Assembly: GCF_000424445.1 (NCBI RefSeq)
Contig: NZ_AUJX01000008.1
Location: 62,001-126,000 of the forward strand
Direction of reading: 5' to 3'
DNA: 64,000 bases
Origin: Oribacterium sp. NK2B42
GTDB lineage: Bacteria; Bacillota; Clostridia; Lachnospirales; Lachnospiraceae
In this document: positions 51,343-60,742 of the stretch, in pieces
How the letters are laid out: the number at the start of each line of letters is the position of its first letter
Position numbering within the stretch: position 1 is the stretch's first letter
Notes under the pieces: model-generated
What the model saw: only the letters and a program-made list of their open reading frames with translations
Told to the model about the DNA's origin: nothing
The model's database searches: none
Program-made: the position numbers and the translations under genes

Positions 51343-51966
51343 ATGGCATCGGATAAAAAAGCAAAGAGAAACGGTGACAAGCCGGATATTTCAGAGATTT
51401 ATGAATACAGAAAGAAGCTTAAAAAGCTTCTGAAACCTGACAGGTATGAACATTCTCTCAGTGTGAGCTTTACCTGTGTCTGTCTCGCCATGAGATACGG
51501 AGTTGATCTTTATAAGGCAGAGGTAGCGGGACTCGTTCATGACTGTGCCAAGCAGTTCTCCGATGAGGAGCTGATAAAGCTTTGTAAAAAAGAAAAGGTA
51601 GAGCTTACGGATGATATGCTGAAAGCACCTCAGGTGATACATTCTGTTTTTGGCGCCGTATATGCCCGTAAGGAGTTCGGAATTGAGGACGGTGATGTTT
51701 TATCGGCTATATACTATCACACCCTTGGAAAGCCAGATATGAGCCTTCTGGAGGCTATTGTTTTCACTGCCGATTACATTGAAGCAAGAAGATATAAAGC
51801 TTCGAGGCTTACGGAGATCAGAAGGCTGGCGTTTGAGGATCTGGACAGAGCAGTATACGAGATTAATCATGATACCATAACATATCTTGAGGAGTCCGGA
51901 GGCTTCATCTGTAAAGATTCTTACGATACCTACAGGTATTACAAAGAACTTATTGAAACGCGCTGA
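51343..51966 (+). CDS. yqeK: HD-domain phosphohydrolase YqeK (Ap4A hydrolase)
   Basis: Symmetrical Ap4A hydrolase of the HD family. 207 residues. Metal motifs: His in YEHSLSVSFTC, the HD pair in GLVHDCAKQ, His of APQVIHSVFGA, and ADYIEARR. The start is ambiguous: ATG 51343 has GGGGGATCGG upstream, while an in-frame ATG at 51328 would add five residues. It follows nadD and precedes rsfS, the conserved nadD-yqeK-rsfS block. Confidence 0.92.
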   Translation: MASDKKAKRNGDKPDISEIYEYRKKLKKLLKPDRYEHSLSVSFTCVCLAMRYGVDLYKAEVAGLVHDCAKQFSDEELIKLCKKEKVELTDDMLKAPQVIHSVFGAVYARKEFGIEDGDVLSAIYYHTLGKPDMSLLEAIVFTADYIEARRYKASRLTEIRRLAFEDLDRAVYEINHDTITYLEESGGFICKDSYDTYRYYKELIETR

Positions 51967-52020
51967 CAGCCGATAAAATAGATATCATCATTATGACAGT
52001 TATTTTAAAGGAGTTATTTT

Positions 52021-52380
52021 ATGGGAAATGAAACTTCAAAGGAAATGGTCAAGGCAGTTTACAATGCTCTTTCAGATAAAAAGGGATATGATATAACTGT
52101 TATTGATATTTCGGAGGTATCTGTTATTGCTGATTATTTTGTGATCGCAACAGCAGACAACCTGAGACAGGTGGATGCACTCAGTGATGCGGTAGAAGAT
52201 AAGATGGCTGAGCTCGATTTCGATATGCGTCGTAAAGAGGGCGTTCCCAACAGCGGCTGGATACTTCTTGATTATAATGATATCATTGTGCACATCTTTG
52301 ATAAGGAACAGAGATTGTTCTATGACCTTGAACGTATATGGTCTGACGGAAAAAAGATGGTTGATATAAATGAGCTTTGA
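52021..52380 (+). CDS. rsfS: Ribosomal silencing factor RsfS
   Basis: Binds L14 on the 50S subunit and blocks subunit joining in starvation or stationary phase. 119 residues, normal length. DISEVSVIADYFVIATADN, VDALSDAVEDKM, EGVPNSGWILLDYNDIIVHIF are characteristic. AAAGGAGTTATTTT precedes the ATG. Two terminator-like structures follow before lexA. Confidence 0.95.
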   Translation: MGNETSKEMVKAVYNALSDKKGYDITVIDISEVSVIADYFVIATADNLRQVDALSDAVEDKMAELDFDMRRKEGVPNSGWILLDYNDIIVHIFDKEQRLFYDLERIWSDGKKMVDINEL

Positions 52381-52385
52381 TCGCG

Positions 52386-52416
52386 GATCCCGACTTTATA
52401 AGTCGGGATTTTTTCT
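52386..52416 (+). terminator. Terminator after rsfS
   Basis: ATCCCGACT pairs with AGTCGGGAT around TTATA, followed by TTTTTCTTT. Confidence 0.85.
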
Positions 52417-52435
52417 TTGGTTTGAATGGTTTAAC

Positions 52436-52528
52436 AGAATCCGCAGGGAGTAACAGTTTAGTCGGTGGACAATCAACCCCGTCCCCCTGGTTCACCGACG
52501 GAACTGTTACCGCAGGGATTCTTTTTTT
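52436..52528. repeat. Stem-flanked copy 2 of the GTAACAGTTNNGTCGGTG motif with T-run
   Basis: Outer arms AGAATCC (52436-52442) and GGATTCT (52516-52522). Inside, GTAACAGTTTAGTCGGTG (52450-52467) and CACCGACGGAACTGTTAC (52493-52510) pair 16 of 18. Seven T follow on the plus strand, so it could also act as a second terminator before lexA. Related copies at 26319 and 48429. Confidence 0.65.
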
Positions 52529-52550
52529 AGTACAAATGTTTATGCAATGG

Positions 52551-52577
52551 TTGCAATGAACGGATGTTTGTGATAAA
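52551..52577 (+). promoter_or_regulatory. Promoter for lexA
   Basis: TTGCAA (52551-52556), 15-bp spacer, GATAAA (52572-52577). The SOS box lies between the two elements. Confidence 0.5.
52557..52570 (+). promoter_or_regulatory. LexA-binding (SOS) box upstream of lexA
   Basis: TGAACGGATGTTTG fits the Gram-positive LexA consensus CGAACNNNNGTTCG at 8 of 10 positions, and sits over the lexA promoter, implying autorepression. A weaker box-like AGTACAAATGTTTA lies at 52529-52542. Confidence 0.7.
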
Positions 52578-52613
52578 GTTTTATTATATTTAATAATAAA
52601 AAAGGAGTATGAC

Positions 52614-53258
52614 ATGGGCAGACACAAAAAACAACCTGATGCTAATCATATGACACCAAAGCAAAAAGCAGTTTTTGATTATATTAAACAATGTGTTATT
52701 GAGAGAAATTATCCCCCTTCCGTCCGGGATATTTGTGCTGCTGTAGGCTTAAAGTCCACATCAAGTGTATTTACATATATCAATGATCTGGAAACCATGG
52801 GGCTGATAAAGAAGGACCCGTCACATCCAAGAGCGCTTATGATCACAACATCAGAGTTCCGTTCAGCACCTGAACGGGAGGTGGCTCAGGTACCTTTGGT
52901 GGGTACTGTTGCAGCAGGGCTTCCTTTGCTTGCCCAGGAGAATATCACCGATTATTTCCCCATACCTGTAGATATGCTTCCAAACAAATCGGTGTTTATG
53001 CTTACCATAAAAGGCGAATCCATGATCAATTGCGGCATTCTTAATGGTGACCGCGTTATAGTGGAACAGCAGGAAACCTGCAACGATGGTGAAATCGTTG
53101 TTGCTCTCGTAGATGACAGTGCCACAGTAAAACGTTTTTATAAGGAAGACGGACACATACGACTTCAGCCCGAGAATGACAGTATGGATCCTATAATTGT
53201 GCCTGATTGCAAGATACTCGGAAAAGTTATCGGATTGATCCGTATGGGCATGAAATAA
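52614..53258 (+). CDS. lexA: LexA repressor
   Basis: SOS regulator that represses DNA-damage genes and self-cleaves with RecA. 214 residues. N-terminal winged helix (TPKQKAVFDYIKQCVIERNY, SVRDICAAVGLKSTSSVFTY), cleavage site Ala101-Gly102 in TVAAGLPLL, and the Ser-Lys dyad Ser136 (GESMIN) and Lys173 (ATVKRF). AAAAGGAG precedes the ATG, and an SOS box overlaps the promoter. A palindrome follows the stop. Confidence 0.96.
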   Translation: MGRHKKQPDANHMTPKQKAVFDYIKQCVIERNYPPSVRDICAAVGLKSTSSVFTYINDLETMGLIKKDPSHPRALMITTSEFRSAPEREVAQVPLVGTVAAGLPLLAQENITDYFPIPVDMLPNKSVFMLTIKGESMINCGILNGDRVIVEQQETCNDGEIVVALVDDSATVKRFYKEDGHIRLQPENDSMDPIIVPDCKILGKVIGLIRMGMK

Positions 53259-53265
53259 TAATGTT

Positions 53266-53295
53266 GTATCGGCAATATTTAAATATTGCCGATAC
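53266..53295. repeat. 30-bp perfect palindrome after lexA
   Basis: GTATCGGCAATATTT and its exact reverse complement meet at 53280/53281. It starts 8 bp after the lexA stop. Its central 24 bp (TCGGCAATATTT plus complement) recur exactly at 58404-58427. Confidence 0.9.
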
Positions 53296-53307
53296 CGGAG
53301 ACCCGAG

Positions 53308-53736
53308 ATGATTGAAAGAGCAAAAGACGCGTTTAATTATGATATCGTATATCATAAATTCAAGATGGCTCCGATGGATGGAGAATCGCTGGAGGATTTA
53401 AAAAAGGATATTAACGAATTATCGGGAAAACTTGAAGCATGCGGTATATATGTTCATGTTTTTGAAAGCAATGTCCAAAAGAAAAACGGGAAATCAAGGG
53501 ATGGTTTTGTAAATGTTGAGGTGGGCATACATGAACACCACAGAACCAGGGGAGCCGGATGGTTTAAGCGAAAAGAAACCAAGGTTACGGTGGGAGAAGT
53601 ATATAAATACTCTGCAGAGCACAACACCAGGGAAACCGCGGAATTTGCCGGAGTTTCTTTAAGGACGCTTTACAACAGGAAAACCGAACTAAAGAACCGG
53701 GGCAGGTGGCAGGAAGATAATCAAAGCATGTTTTGA
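53308..53736 (+). CDS. Unknown protein with HTH-like C-terminus
   Basis: 142 residues, no recognised family. The N-terminal half (about 1-75) looks like a compact alpha/beta domain ending VFESNVQKKNGKSRDGFVNVE. The C-terminus HNTRETAEFAGVSLRTLYNRKTELK reads like a helix-turn-helix, with ETAEFAGVS as the first helix-turn and LRTLYNRKTELK as recognition helix. GGAGACCCGAG precedes the ATG. It lies 50 bp after lexA beyond the palindrome, so co-expression is uncertain. Confidence 0.75.
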   Translation: MIERAKDAFNYDIVYHKFKMAPMDGESLEDLKKDINELSGKLEACGIYVHVFESNVQKKNGKSRDGFVNVEVGIHEHHRTRGAGWFKRKETKVTVGEVYKYSAEHNTRETAEFAGVSLRTLYNRKTELKNRGRWQEDNQSMF

Positions 53737-53812
53737 TAAAATTTTTATATTTTGATGAGTTATCAGATTGGGATTTATTACCGACATAACACTATATGGG
53801 TTTTATGTATGT

Positions 53813-53838
53813 AACGACATGATGTCGTTTCATTTTTT
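53813..53838 (+). terminator. Possible terminator after the HTH-like gene
   Basis: AACGACA pairs with TGTCGTT around TGA, followed by TCATTTTTTGA. It lies 76 bp after the stop. Confidence 0.5.
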
Positions 53839-53877
53839 GAAAGATCAGTGTGATCAGTTTTTGTTCAGAAAGGTAGT

Positions 53878-55341
53878 ATGGTTTCAATGGAAAGAATGCA
53901 AGGTGACAATGATAGTTCATTAATAAAAAATGCGTTTTTGTTATTTGACAAGATGTCGGAATTACAAAAAAAACTTCCGGTGGCATATGCACTTTTTCAG
54001 GTAGTGGAAAACGAGAGTCATGACGGAGCTGTTGATGCAAAATATCTTTACGCTAATGAACGCTTTTGCAGAGGAATAGGACATGATAAAGACGATCTGG
54101 TAGGACATCTGGTTACAGAAACCTATGAAGATGAAACCAAGGAATTGTTTTATTATGCCTATAAAGCTGCGTACCGGGGAGAAGAGAGTAACTATACAAC
54201 CTACAGTAAAGCGCTTGGACATTGGGCTGAGTTTATCATCGCTCCGACCAATATTGCAGGGTGTTGTATAGTTGTGTGTACCTTCATCGACGACAGTCAT
54301 CTGGAAAGAGAATTGCTGCGAAGAAATTCAACTACCGATGATGCAATAGTACGAATCAGTCGTCTTCTCAGCAATGAGGGTGATTATGATGCTGTTATGA
54401 ATAAGGTTCTTTTGGAGCTCAGTCGGGTTATCCATCCTGAAAGAATTTATATACTCAGCACTGACAGGGTTGTTGTGGACCTGGAGTTTGAGTGGTGCAA
54501 TGACGGTATTCCTTCTCACAAAGAAAAACTCTCAAAGATGAGTTATCAAAAGTACTTTGGTAACTGGGAAAAATATCTGAATCGTGATAGAGCGGTTATG
54601 AAGATTGACGATATCGATATTTTCAAAGAACATGAAAAAGATGTATATGAAAATTTAAAGGACAGAGGAATACAAAGATTTGTATGTGCACCCTTCTATG
54701 ATAACAAGCATCAGATACTGGGCTTTTTATGCGCGGACAATTATGAACTTATCGATGATATCGACACTCGCAAGATCATAGAGAGTATTTCTTACTTTAT
54801 CGGTTTCAGGATCAGAAACCATACATTGATGAAGCTTTTGGATTACAGGGGTACTCATGATGACCTGACCGGCCTTAAGAATCGCCGTGTCTTTGGAGAG
54901 GCATTAAAAGCTGTTTCACAGACAAGAGATACATATGGAATTTTTTATGTAGACCTGAACTTCTTTAAGTATGCCAATGATAATTACGGACACCATGTGG
55001 GTAATGAGGTTCTTCAGGAAACTGCCATAAGACTCCGGGATGCATCCCGTCATGAAGTTTTTAGAATTGGCGGTGATGAATTTGCTATTCTGATAGACGA
55101 GGAGCTTCCGGAAGAGGAGTACAAGAAAATCCTGGAGGATATGGACGCAGCATTTAAGGTTCCTATATTGGATACAAAGGATTATAGGATAACCATAAGC
55201 GTAAGTACCGGTTATGCCATAGCACCTACGGACAGTACAAGCCCCAATGAGCTGAGAAAAATTGCAGATCAGCGCATGTATGAGCGAAAGAAATTTATGC
55301 ATGAGAAAATTATAAGCAACAGGGGAACAGATCCCAGATGA
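53878..55341 (+). CDS. Diguanylate cyclase with PAS- and GAF-like sensor regions
   Basis: 487 residues, cytoplasmic (no hydrophobic helix). A PAS-like domain (about 30-130, VAYALFQVVENES; YLYANERFCRGIGHDKDDLV), a GAF-like middle (about 150-310, FVCAPFYDNKHQILGFLCADN) and a C-terminal GGDEF domain (DDLTGLKNRRVFGEAL; FRIGGDEFAILIDEE). The GGDEF active site is intact, so it should make cyclic di-GMP. The product-inhibition RxxD motif is not at the usual place (ASRH). ATG 53878 follows GAAAGG. No effector gene is adjacent. Confidence 0.9.
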   Translation: MVSMERMQGDNDSSLIKNAFLLFDKMSELQKKLPVAYALFQVVENESHDGAVDAKYLYANERFCRGIGHDKDDLVGHLVTETYEDETKELFYYAYKAAYRGEESNYTTYSKALGHWAEFIIAPTNIAGCCIVVCTFIDDSHLERELLRRNSTTDDAIVRISRLLSNEGDYDAVMNKVLLELSRVIHPERIYILSTDRVVVDLEFEWCNDGIPSHKEKLSKMSYQKYFGNWEKYLNRDRAVMKIDDIDIFKEHEKDVYENLKDRGIQRFVCAPFYDNKHQILGFLCADNYELIDDIDTRKIIESISYFIGFRIRNHTLMKLLDYRGTHDDLTGLKNRRVFGEALKAVSQTRDTYGIFYVDLNFFKYANDNYGHHVGNEVLQETAIRLRDASRHEVFRIGGDEFAILIDEELPEEEYKKILEDMDAAFKVPILDTKDYRITISVSTGYAIAPTDSTSPNELRKIADQRMYERKKFMHEKIISNRGTDPR

Positions 55342-55390
55342 TAAAGAGGGGTCTCCAAAGTTATTGAGGATTTCCCAAGCTGATTGAGGG

Positions 55391-55420
55391 GGCAGACTTG
55401 AGAGTCTGCTCCTTTCTTTA
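55391..55420 (+). terminator. Terminator after the diguanylate cyclase gene
   Basis: GCAGACT pairs with AGTCTGC around TGAG, followed by TCCTTTCTTTA. Confidence 0.7.
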
Positions 55421-55426
55421 TGCCAA

Positions 55427-55453
55427 AAAAGAGCCTTTCATGGCTCTTTTTTA
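55427..55453. terminator. Bidirectional terminator between convergent genes
   Basis: AAAAAAGAGCC and GGCTCTTTTTT are complementary around TTTCAT. The A-run on one side and T-run on the other allow termination from both strands, serving the cyclase and the recombinase genes. Confidence 0.8.
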
Positions 55454-56524
55454 GTCTGTTCTTAAGCGAACCTTATTTCGGGCGCTTCTGCGGCGTTCGT
55501 CTTCCAAAGCTGCATAGTGCTTCTTGGTGGTATTAACGTCATTGTGACCCAGGACATCAGCCACAAGATAAATATCACCGGTTTCTTTATAAAGGTTGGT
55601 GCCGTAAGTGCTTCGTAATTTATGAGGAGTTATATGCTTAAGAGGAGTAACGGTTTTTGCATATTTTTTCACCATATATTGCACAGCTCTAACCGTAATA
55701 CGTGAGTTTCTCAGGGAGAGAAAAAGGGCATCTTCTGAGCCGGGTTCTGCCATGATGAGTTTTCTCTGATCAATGTATTGACGTAAAACTCCTTCAACCT
55801 CATCCCCGAAGTAAACGGTTACTTCCTTGCCGCCTTTTCGGTGAATATGAATTCCGTCGTTATTGAAATCTACATCTGAGATATTAAGGCCTACACATTC
55901 AGATACACGAATTCCAGTGCCAAGCATAAGAGTCATCATTGCAACATCCCGTAGTTCTGTTTTGTCATGGAATATCTGCTGGCGCTTTGTAAGGCTGTCT
56001 CCGGTTTCTACTTCATCCAGAAAATCTGCAACTTCATTGGTATCCATTCGGATGATTTCATGATCCTTTAACTTAGGCATCTGAAGAAGGGCTGCAGGAT
56101 TGTTCTTAATGAGCTCATTACGATAAAAGTAGTTATAGAAGGTTCTAAGGGAAGCAACCTTACGTTTTATGGCTGTACGACTGTTGATGACATCGGTTGT
56201 GATTTCATTACCCTTTGAGTCTTTGGTTGTTCGTTTCCGGTACTTTAGGTATTCAAGGAAATCTTCCAGATCCAGAACGGTCATCCTGCTTATGTCATCC
56301 AGAGAGATATCACTTATGTCCTTATCCCTAAATAAAGGATTTTCAGCTTTAAGAAATTGGAAAAACACCTTCAGATCATAGGCATAGGCGATGCGGGTTC
56401 TTGATGAAGTCCGTGGTTCGATTCCCCTGAAAAAAGTTGTGCAGCACCGGGGTAGCTCGGAGAGCAGAGCTCTTAGTTTAAGAGTATTTTCTTTATCTAC
56501 CTGCTCATGGTATTTTAATGCCAT
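55451..56524 (-). CDS. Tyrosine recombinase, XerS-like
   Basis: Site-specific recombinase of 357 residues. Catalytic residues are complete: Arg206 (GTGIRVSE), Lys230 (HRKGGKE), His301 and Arg304 (HKLRST), His327 (LGHND), Tyr337 (KKHY). The N-terminal SAM-like domain includes TSSRTRIAYAYDLKVFFQFL. The length and style fit single-recombinase XerS proteins, which resolve chromosome dimers, rather than ~300-residue XerC/D. CGGAGGAATAAT supports the ATG at 56524; the frame continues upstream to 56545. No mobile-element partner or att repeat is seen. Its minus orientation against neighbours is a local inversion of direction only. Confidence 0.85.
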   Translation of the reverse strand: MALKYHEQVDKENTLKLRALLSELPRCCTTFFRGIEPRTSSRTRIAYAYDLKVFFQFLKAENPLFRDKDISDISLDDISRMTVLDLEDFLEYLKYRKRTTKDSKGNEITTDVINSRTAIKRKVASLRTFYNYFYRNELIKNNPAALLQMPKLKDHEIIRMDTNEVADFLDEVETGDSLTKRQQIFHDKTELRDVAMMTLMLGTGIRVSECVGLNISDVDFNNDGIHIHRKGGKEVTVYFGDEVEGVLRQYIDQRKLIMAEPGSEDALFLSLRNSRITVRAVQYMVKKYAKTVTPLKHITPHKLRSTYGTNLYKETGDIYLVADVLGHNDVNTTKKHYAALEDERRRSARNKVRLRTD

Positions 56525-56639
56525 TATTATTCCTCCGATTTTCAAGTAAATTTGTTTTACCGCTTATTGGATACATGGATATAGGAATATTAGTAAATAA
56601 ATGATAAAAATTTCACAATCCAACAACCATTATCTTTAT

Positions 56640-56679
56640 TCTTTGTATATTATAACAAAGAGAAGGGTGATAATGTAAA
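56640..56679 (-). promoter_or_regulatory. Minus-strand promoter and inverted repeat for the recombinase gene
   Basis: On the minus strand TTTACA (56674-56679) and TATAAT (56649-56654), 19-bp spacer. TCTTTGT (56640-56646) and ACAAAGA (56655-56661) flank the -10 symmetrically, as an operator might. Confidence 0.45.
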
Positions 56680-56785
56680 AAGGTTTTGCGAAATAATGAC
56701 GGATTTAACGAAAAAACGCGAGGTTTTTTGGTCATGATGACATATAAAATTCCTATTATTTTCATATTATAAAGCTATGTTGCGG

Positions 56786-56814
56786 TTGCGAGGGCTTATA
56801 CTCGGTGATATAAT
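56786..56814 (+). promoter_or_regulatory. Extended -10 promoter for eno
   Basis: TTGCGA (56786-56791), 17-bp spacer, TGATATAAT with TATAAT at 56809-56814. Confidence 0.75.
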
Positions 56815-56913
56815 TGCATTTGGTCAGATACAATCAGAGACCAAGGAGACAATGTCAGGGTTTTATAAGTATCCTGATATGCAGCAACGGTTCTTCGCGA
56901 TGCGAAATATTAA

Positions 56914-58245
<1,332 letters not shown>

Positions 58246-58275
58246 TCTTACCGGGAATACACAATGATTAATAGA

Positions 58276-58320
58276 CCGCCGCATGATTGGGTCAACAGAT
58301 CCGATCATGCGACGGTTTTA
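58276..58320 (+). terminator. Terminator after eno
   Basis: CCG plus CGCATGAT pair with ATCATGCG plus CGG, followed by TTTTATC. Loop of about 15 nt. Confidence 0.75.
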
Positions 58321-58391
58321 TCATTCAGAAGCTCTTGGCTTCGAAGAATTAAGGGTTTATTTTGACATAAATTGTTTTAGATTAAAATTAT

Positions 58392-58439
58392 AAGCTCTGA
58401 TATTCGGCAATATTTAAATATTGCCGAATATCAGAGCTT
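58392..58439. repeat. 48-bp perfect palindrome, terminator-like
   Basis: The arms (starting AAGCTCTGATATTCGGCAAT) are exact reverse complements meeting at 58415/58416. A T-run (TTTTTTGT) follows on the plus strand. The minus-strand gene's last codons and stop lie in the right arm. The central 24 bp equal those of the palindrome after lexA. Confidence 0.9.
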
Positions 58440-59234
58440 TTTTGTATTTCTTCGTGATACAATGAAAATGTAAACCGAAAAGGCTATCAGTATCGTGAAG
58501 ATCAGCCACCCAAACGGAAGGTAGAGTATATTGTTCATCAGGAGCACTGAAAAAAGCATGATCAAAAGAGAAATGAATGACTGTGCCGTGCCTATCAGCT
58601 GGAATTTTTTTTGGAACCAGGGATGTTCAGTATCATGTACCAACAGTCCGTCATGAACATATTGTATTGTATACAAAAGTGCCTGTTCCGGGGATTTATC
58701 ATAAATTCCGTATTCATGAAGGAAAAATCCGCTTTTTTCGCACAATGAGTAAATCGAATTGTATACAATTTCTTTTTTTAGCTCATTGACCGGAATGCTA
58801 TATAAGACATATAAGAATACATTTCCGGTATCATTTATACGTTCCAGATAAAAAAGAGGAGATATGGAGGTAATTGCATCTAAATTATATGAAATTAAGC
58901 TTTTTTGGAGCTCGGATTTAAATTCCAAAAATGAATCTGTATCAATCAAAAGCTGATCCAATGTATTGCAGGATTCTTTGTCAGAGCCTGTAATTATATT
59001 GAGACAGAATAAACTGTCCGGATGCTCAGAATAAAAGCGTCTGAATTGATTCATCCAGGTTGATTCAGCATTAAGACGATCGATACCTTTTTTGATTTCG
59101 GTATATGAACCATCATTAGAAAATATTCTTATTTTATTGGTATTGTCATTTCGAAGTCCGGATACAGACATCAATGTATGGACAGGGTGGATGTCCAGGT
59201 CAAATTTCAGCTCAAAATTATCTAAATAGCTCAT
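58431..59234 (-). CDS. Unknown membrane protein
   Basis: 267 residues, no recognised family. About 205 residues of mixed alpha/beta sequence (WMNQFRRFYSEHPDSLFCLN; IPVNELKKEIVYNSIY) precede two closely spaced C-terminal hydrophobic helices (about residues 213-258, SFISLLIMLFSVLLMNNILY and LPFGWLIFTILIAFSVYIFI) and a basic tail. No signal peptide, so the N-terminal part is likely cytoplasmic. The ATG has only a weak ribosome site. It is last in the trpS-recU-trkA-trkH run, 43 bp after trkH; a link to potassium uptake is possible but unproven. Confidence 0.75.
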   Translation of the reverse strand: MSYLDNFELKFDLDIHPVHTLMSVSGLRNDNTNKIRIFSNDGSYTEIKKGIDRLNAESTWMNQFRRFYSEHPDSLFCLNIITGSDKESCNTLDQLLIDTDSFLEFKSELQKSLISYNLDAITSISPLFYLERINDTGNVFLYVLYSIPVNELKKEIVYNSIYSLCEKSGFFLHEYGIYDKSPEQALLYTIQYVHDGLLVHDTEHPWFQKKFQLIGTAQSFISLLIMLFSVLLMNNILYLPFGWLIFTILIAFSVYIFIVSRRNTKKL

Positions 59235-59277
59235 AATTCATTATTTCGCAAAACTCCAGTTTAACGAAAAGATGAAA

Positions 59278-60726
59278 TTAGTTATTGCCGTACCATGTCT
59301 TAGGAAGCAATAAGATCATCATAGGCAGGATTTCGAGTCTTCCTGCAAGCATGTCTATGGTCAGAATAATCTTACTTAAATCAGAGTATTCCGAGTAATT
59401 GCATACAGGACCTACTGCACCGAGTCCGGGACCTATGTTGTTGAAGGTTGCGGCTACTGCCGAAAAATTGGTCACAAAATCAAATTTATCAAAGGAAATG
59501 ATAAAAACCGAAACCAGAAAGATAAACACGTACATTATAAGGTAACAGTTCACGGATCTTACAACGGAATGCTCAAGTCTCTTTCCTTCCAGCCTTATGT
59601 GTCTCACAGCTTCGGGATGAAGAAGAACCAAAAGATCCTTACCTATCTCCTTAAACAAAATGATAACTCGGGATACCTTGATTCCACCGCCGGTTGAACC
59701 TGCACAGGCACCACAGTACATCAGGAACAAGAGAACCATCTGGCTTGGCTGCGGCCAGGTATTAAAGTCCAGAGTCGAAAAACCTGTTGTGGTTATAAGT
59801 GATGCTACTGTAAAAAAGCTGTGATGCAATGAATAAATCAGGTTACCGCCACACATTTTTAAAATATTAAAAGCGATAAAAATGCTTGATGCGATTATTA
59901 TTGCAAAATAAACTCTTGCTTCCTCGCATCCAAGGGCATCCTTGTATTTACGCTTCTGGATAAGATAATAAACGTTAAAATTAACGCCGTACATTATCAT
60001 GGATATGGTAATGAGAAATTGGCAGAACATGCTGTAATCTCCCATTCCGGAATTTCTTACTGCAAAACCTCCGGTACCGGCGGCACCAAAAGCGATGCAC
60101 AAGGCATCAAATATATCCATGCCGCATATATAGAAAATGAATATCCATGCGATGGTCATAAAGAAATAAATCTTATACAGAGCTTTGGCTGTATCAGCTA
60201 CCTTTGGAACAATTTTGCTAACTGCAGGTCCAGGGGATTCAGCTTTCATTATCATCATGTTGTAGCCGCCACCCAAAGGAAGTATGGTAAGTACAAGTAC
60301 CAGAACTCCCATTCCACCTACCCAGTGACTGAAAGAACGCCAGAAAAGAAGGCCCTTTCCCAGATGTTCAACTTCACCTAGGATGGAGGCTCCGGTGGTT
60401 GTAAAACCTGAAACTATCTCAAATACCGCATCGATATAATGAGGAATGGTGCCGGCTATGTAGAAAGGCAGGGCCCCGATAAGGGATAACACGATCCAGC
60501 TGAGGGCACATATTACGAAACCTTCCTTGACGTAATAGGCGATTTTTTTAGGCTTTCTCAAGGTCACAATGGTTCCTATGAATAAAGATAACAACGCACT
60601 TATACCAAGTGCTGAAAAAGCCCATAATTCCTTGTAAATCAATGCACACAGCATAGGTAACAGCATGAGGCCTGCCTCAAGCTTTAGTACCCATCCAAGT
60701 ACATATATGATCATATTTATGTTCAT
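59278..60726 (-). CDS. trkH: Trk/Ktr potassium uptake membrane subunit TrkH
   Basis: K+ channel-like membrane subunit of the Trk system, 482 residues with about ten helices. The selectivity-filter loops are recognisable as GFTTTGASIL, GAAGTGGFAVRN, ITTTGFSTLDF and FNNIGPGLGAVGP. HWVGGMGVLVLVLTILPLGG is typical of TrkH. AAGGGAG precedes the ATG. It follows trkA by 16 bp and works with it. Confidence 0.95.
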   Translation of the reverse strand: MNINMIIYVLGWVLKLEAGLMLLPMLCALIYKELWAFSALGISALLSLFIGTIVTLRKPKKIAYYVKEGFVICALSWIVLSLIGALPFYIAGTIPHYIDAVFEIVSGFTTTGASILGEVEHLGKGLLFWRSFSHWVGGMGVLVLVLTILPLGGGYNMMIMKAESPGPAVSKIVPKVADTAKALYKIYFFMTIAWIFIFYICGMDIFDALCIAFGAAGTGGFAVRNSGMGDYSMFCQFLITISMIMYGVNFNVYYLIQKRKYKDALGCEEARVYFAIIIASSIFIAFNILKMCGGNLIYSLHHSFFTVASLITTTGFSTLDFNTWPQPSQMVLLFLMYCGACAGSTGGGIKVSRVIILFKEIGKDLLVLLHPEAVRHIRLEGKRLEHSVVRSVNCYLIMYVFIFLVSVFIISFDKFDFVTNFSAVAATFNNIGPGLGAVGPVCNYSEYSDLSKIILTIDMLAGRLEILPMMILLLPKTWYGNN

Positions 60727-60742
60727 GTATCAATAAGCTCCC

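Noticed and set aside
55040-55090. Inhibitory RxxD site in the diguanylate cyclase
   Set aside because: The residues at the expected distance before GGDEF are ASRH, so the motif is absent.
55451-56524. Integrase as sign of a prophage or genomic island
   Set aside because: No phage, plasmid or insertion-sequence genes, no tRNA and no direct repeats nearby; neighbours are core genes. A housekeeping XerS-like role is more likely.
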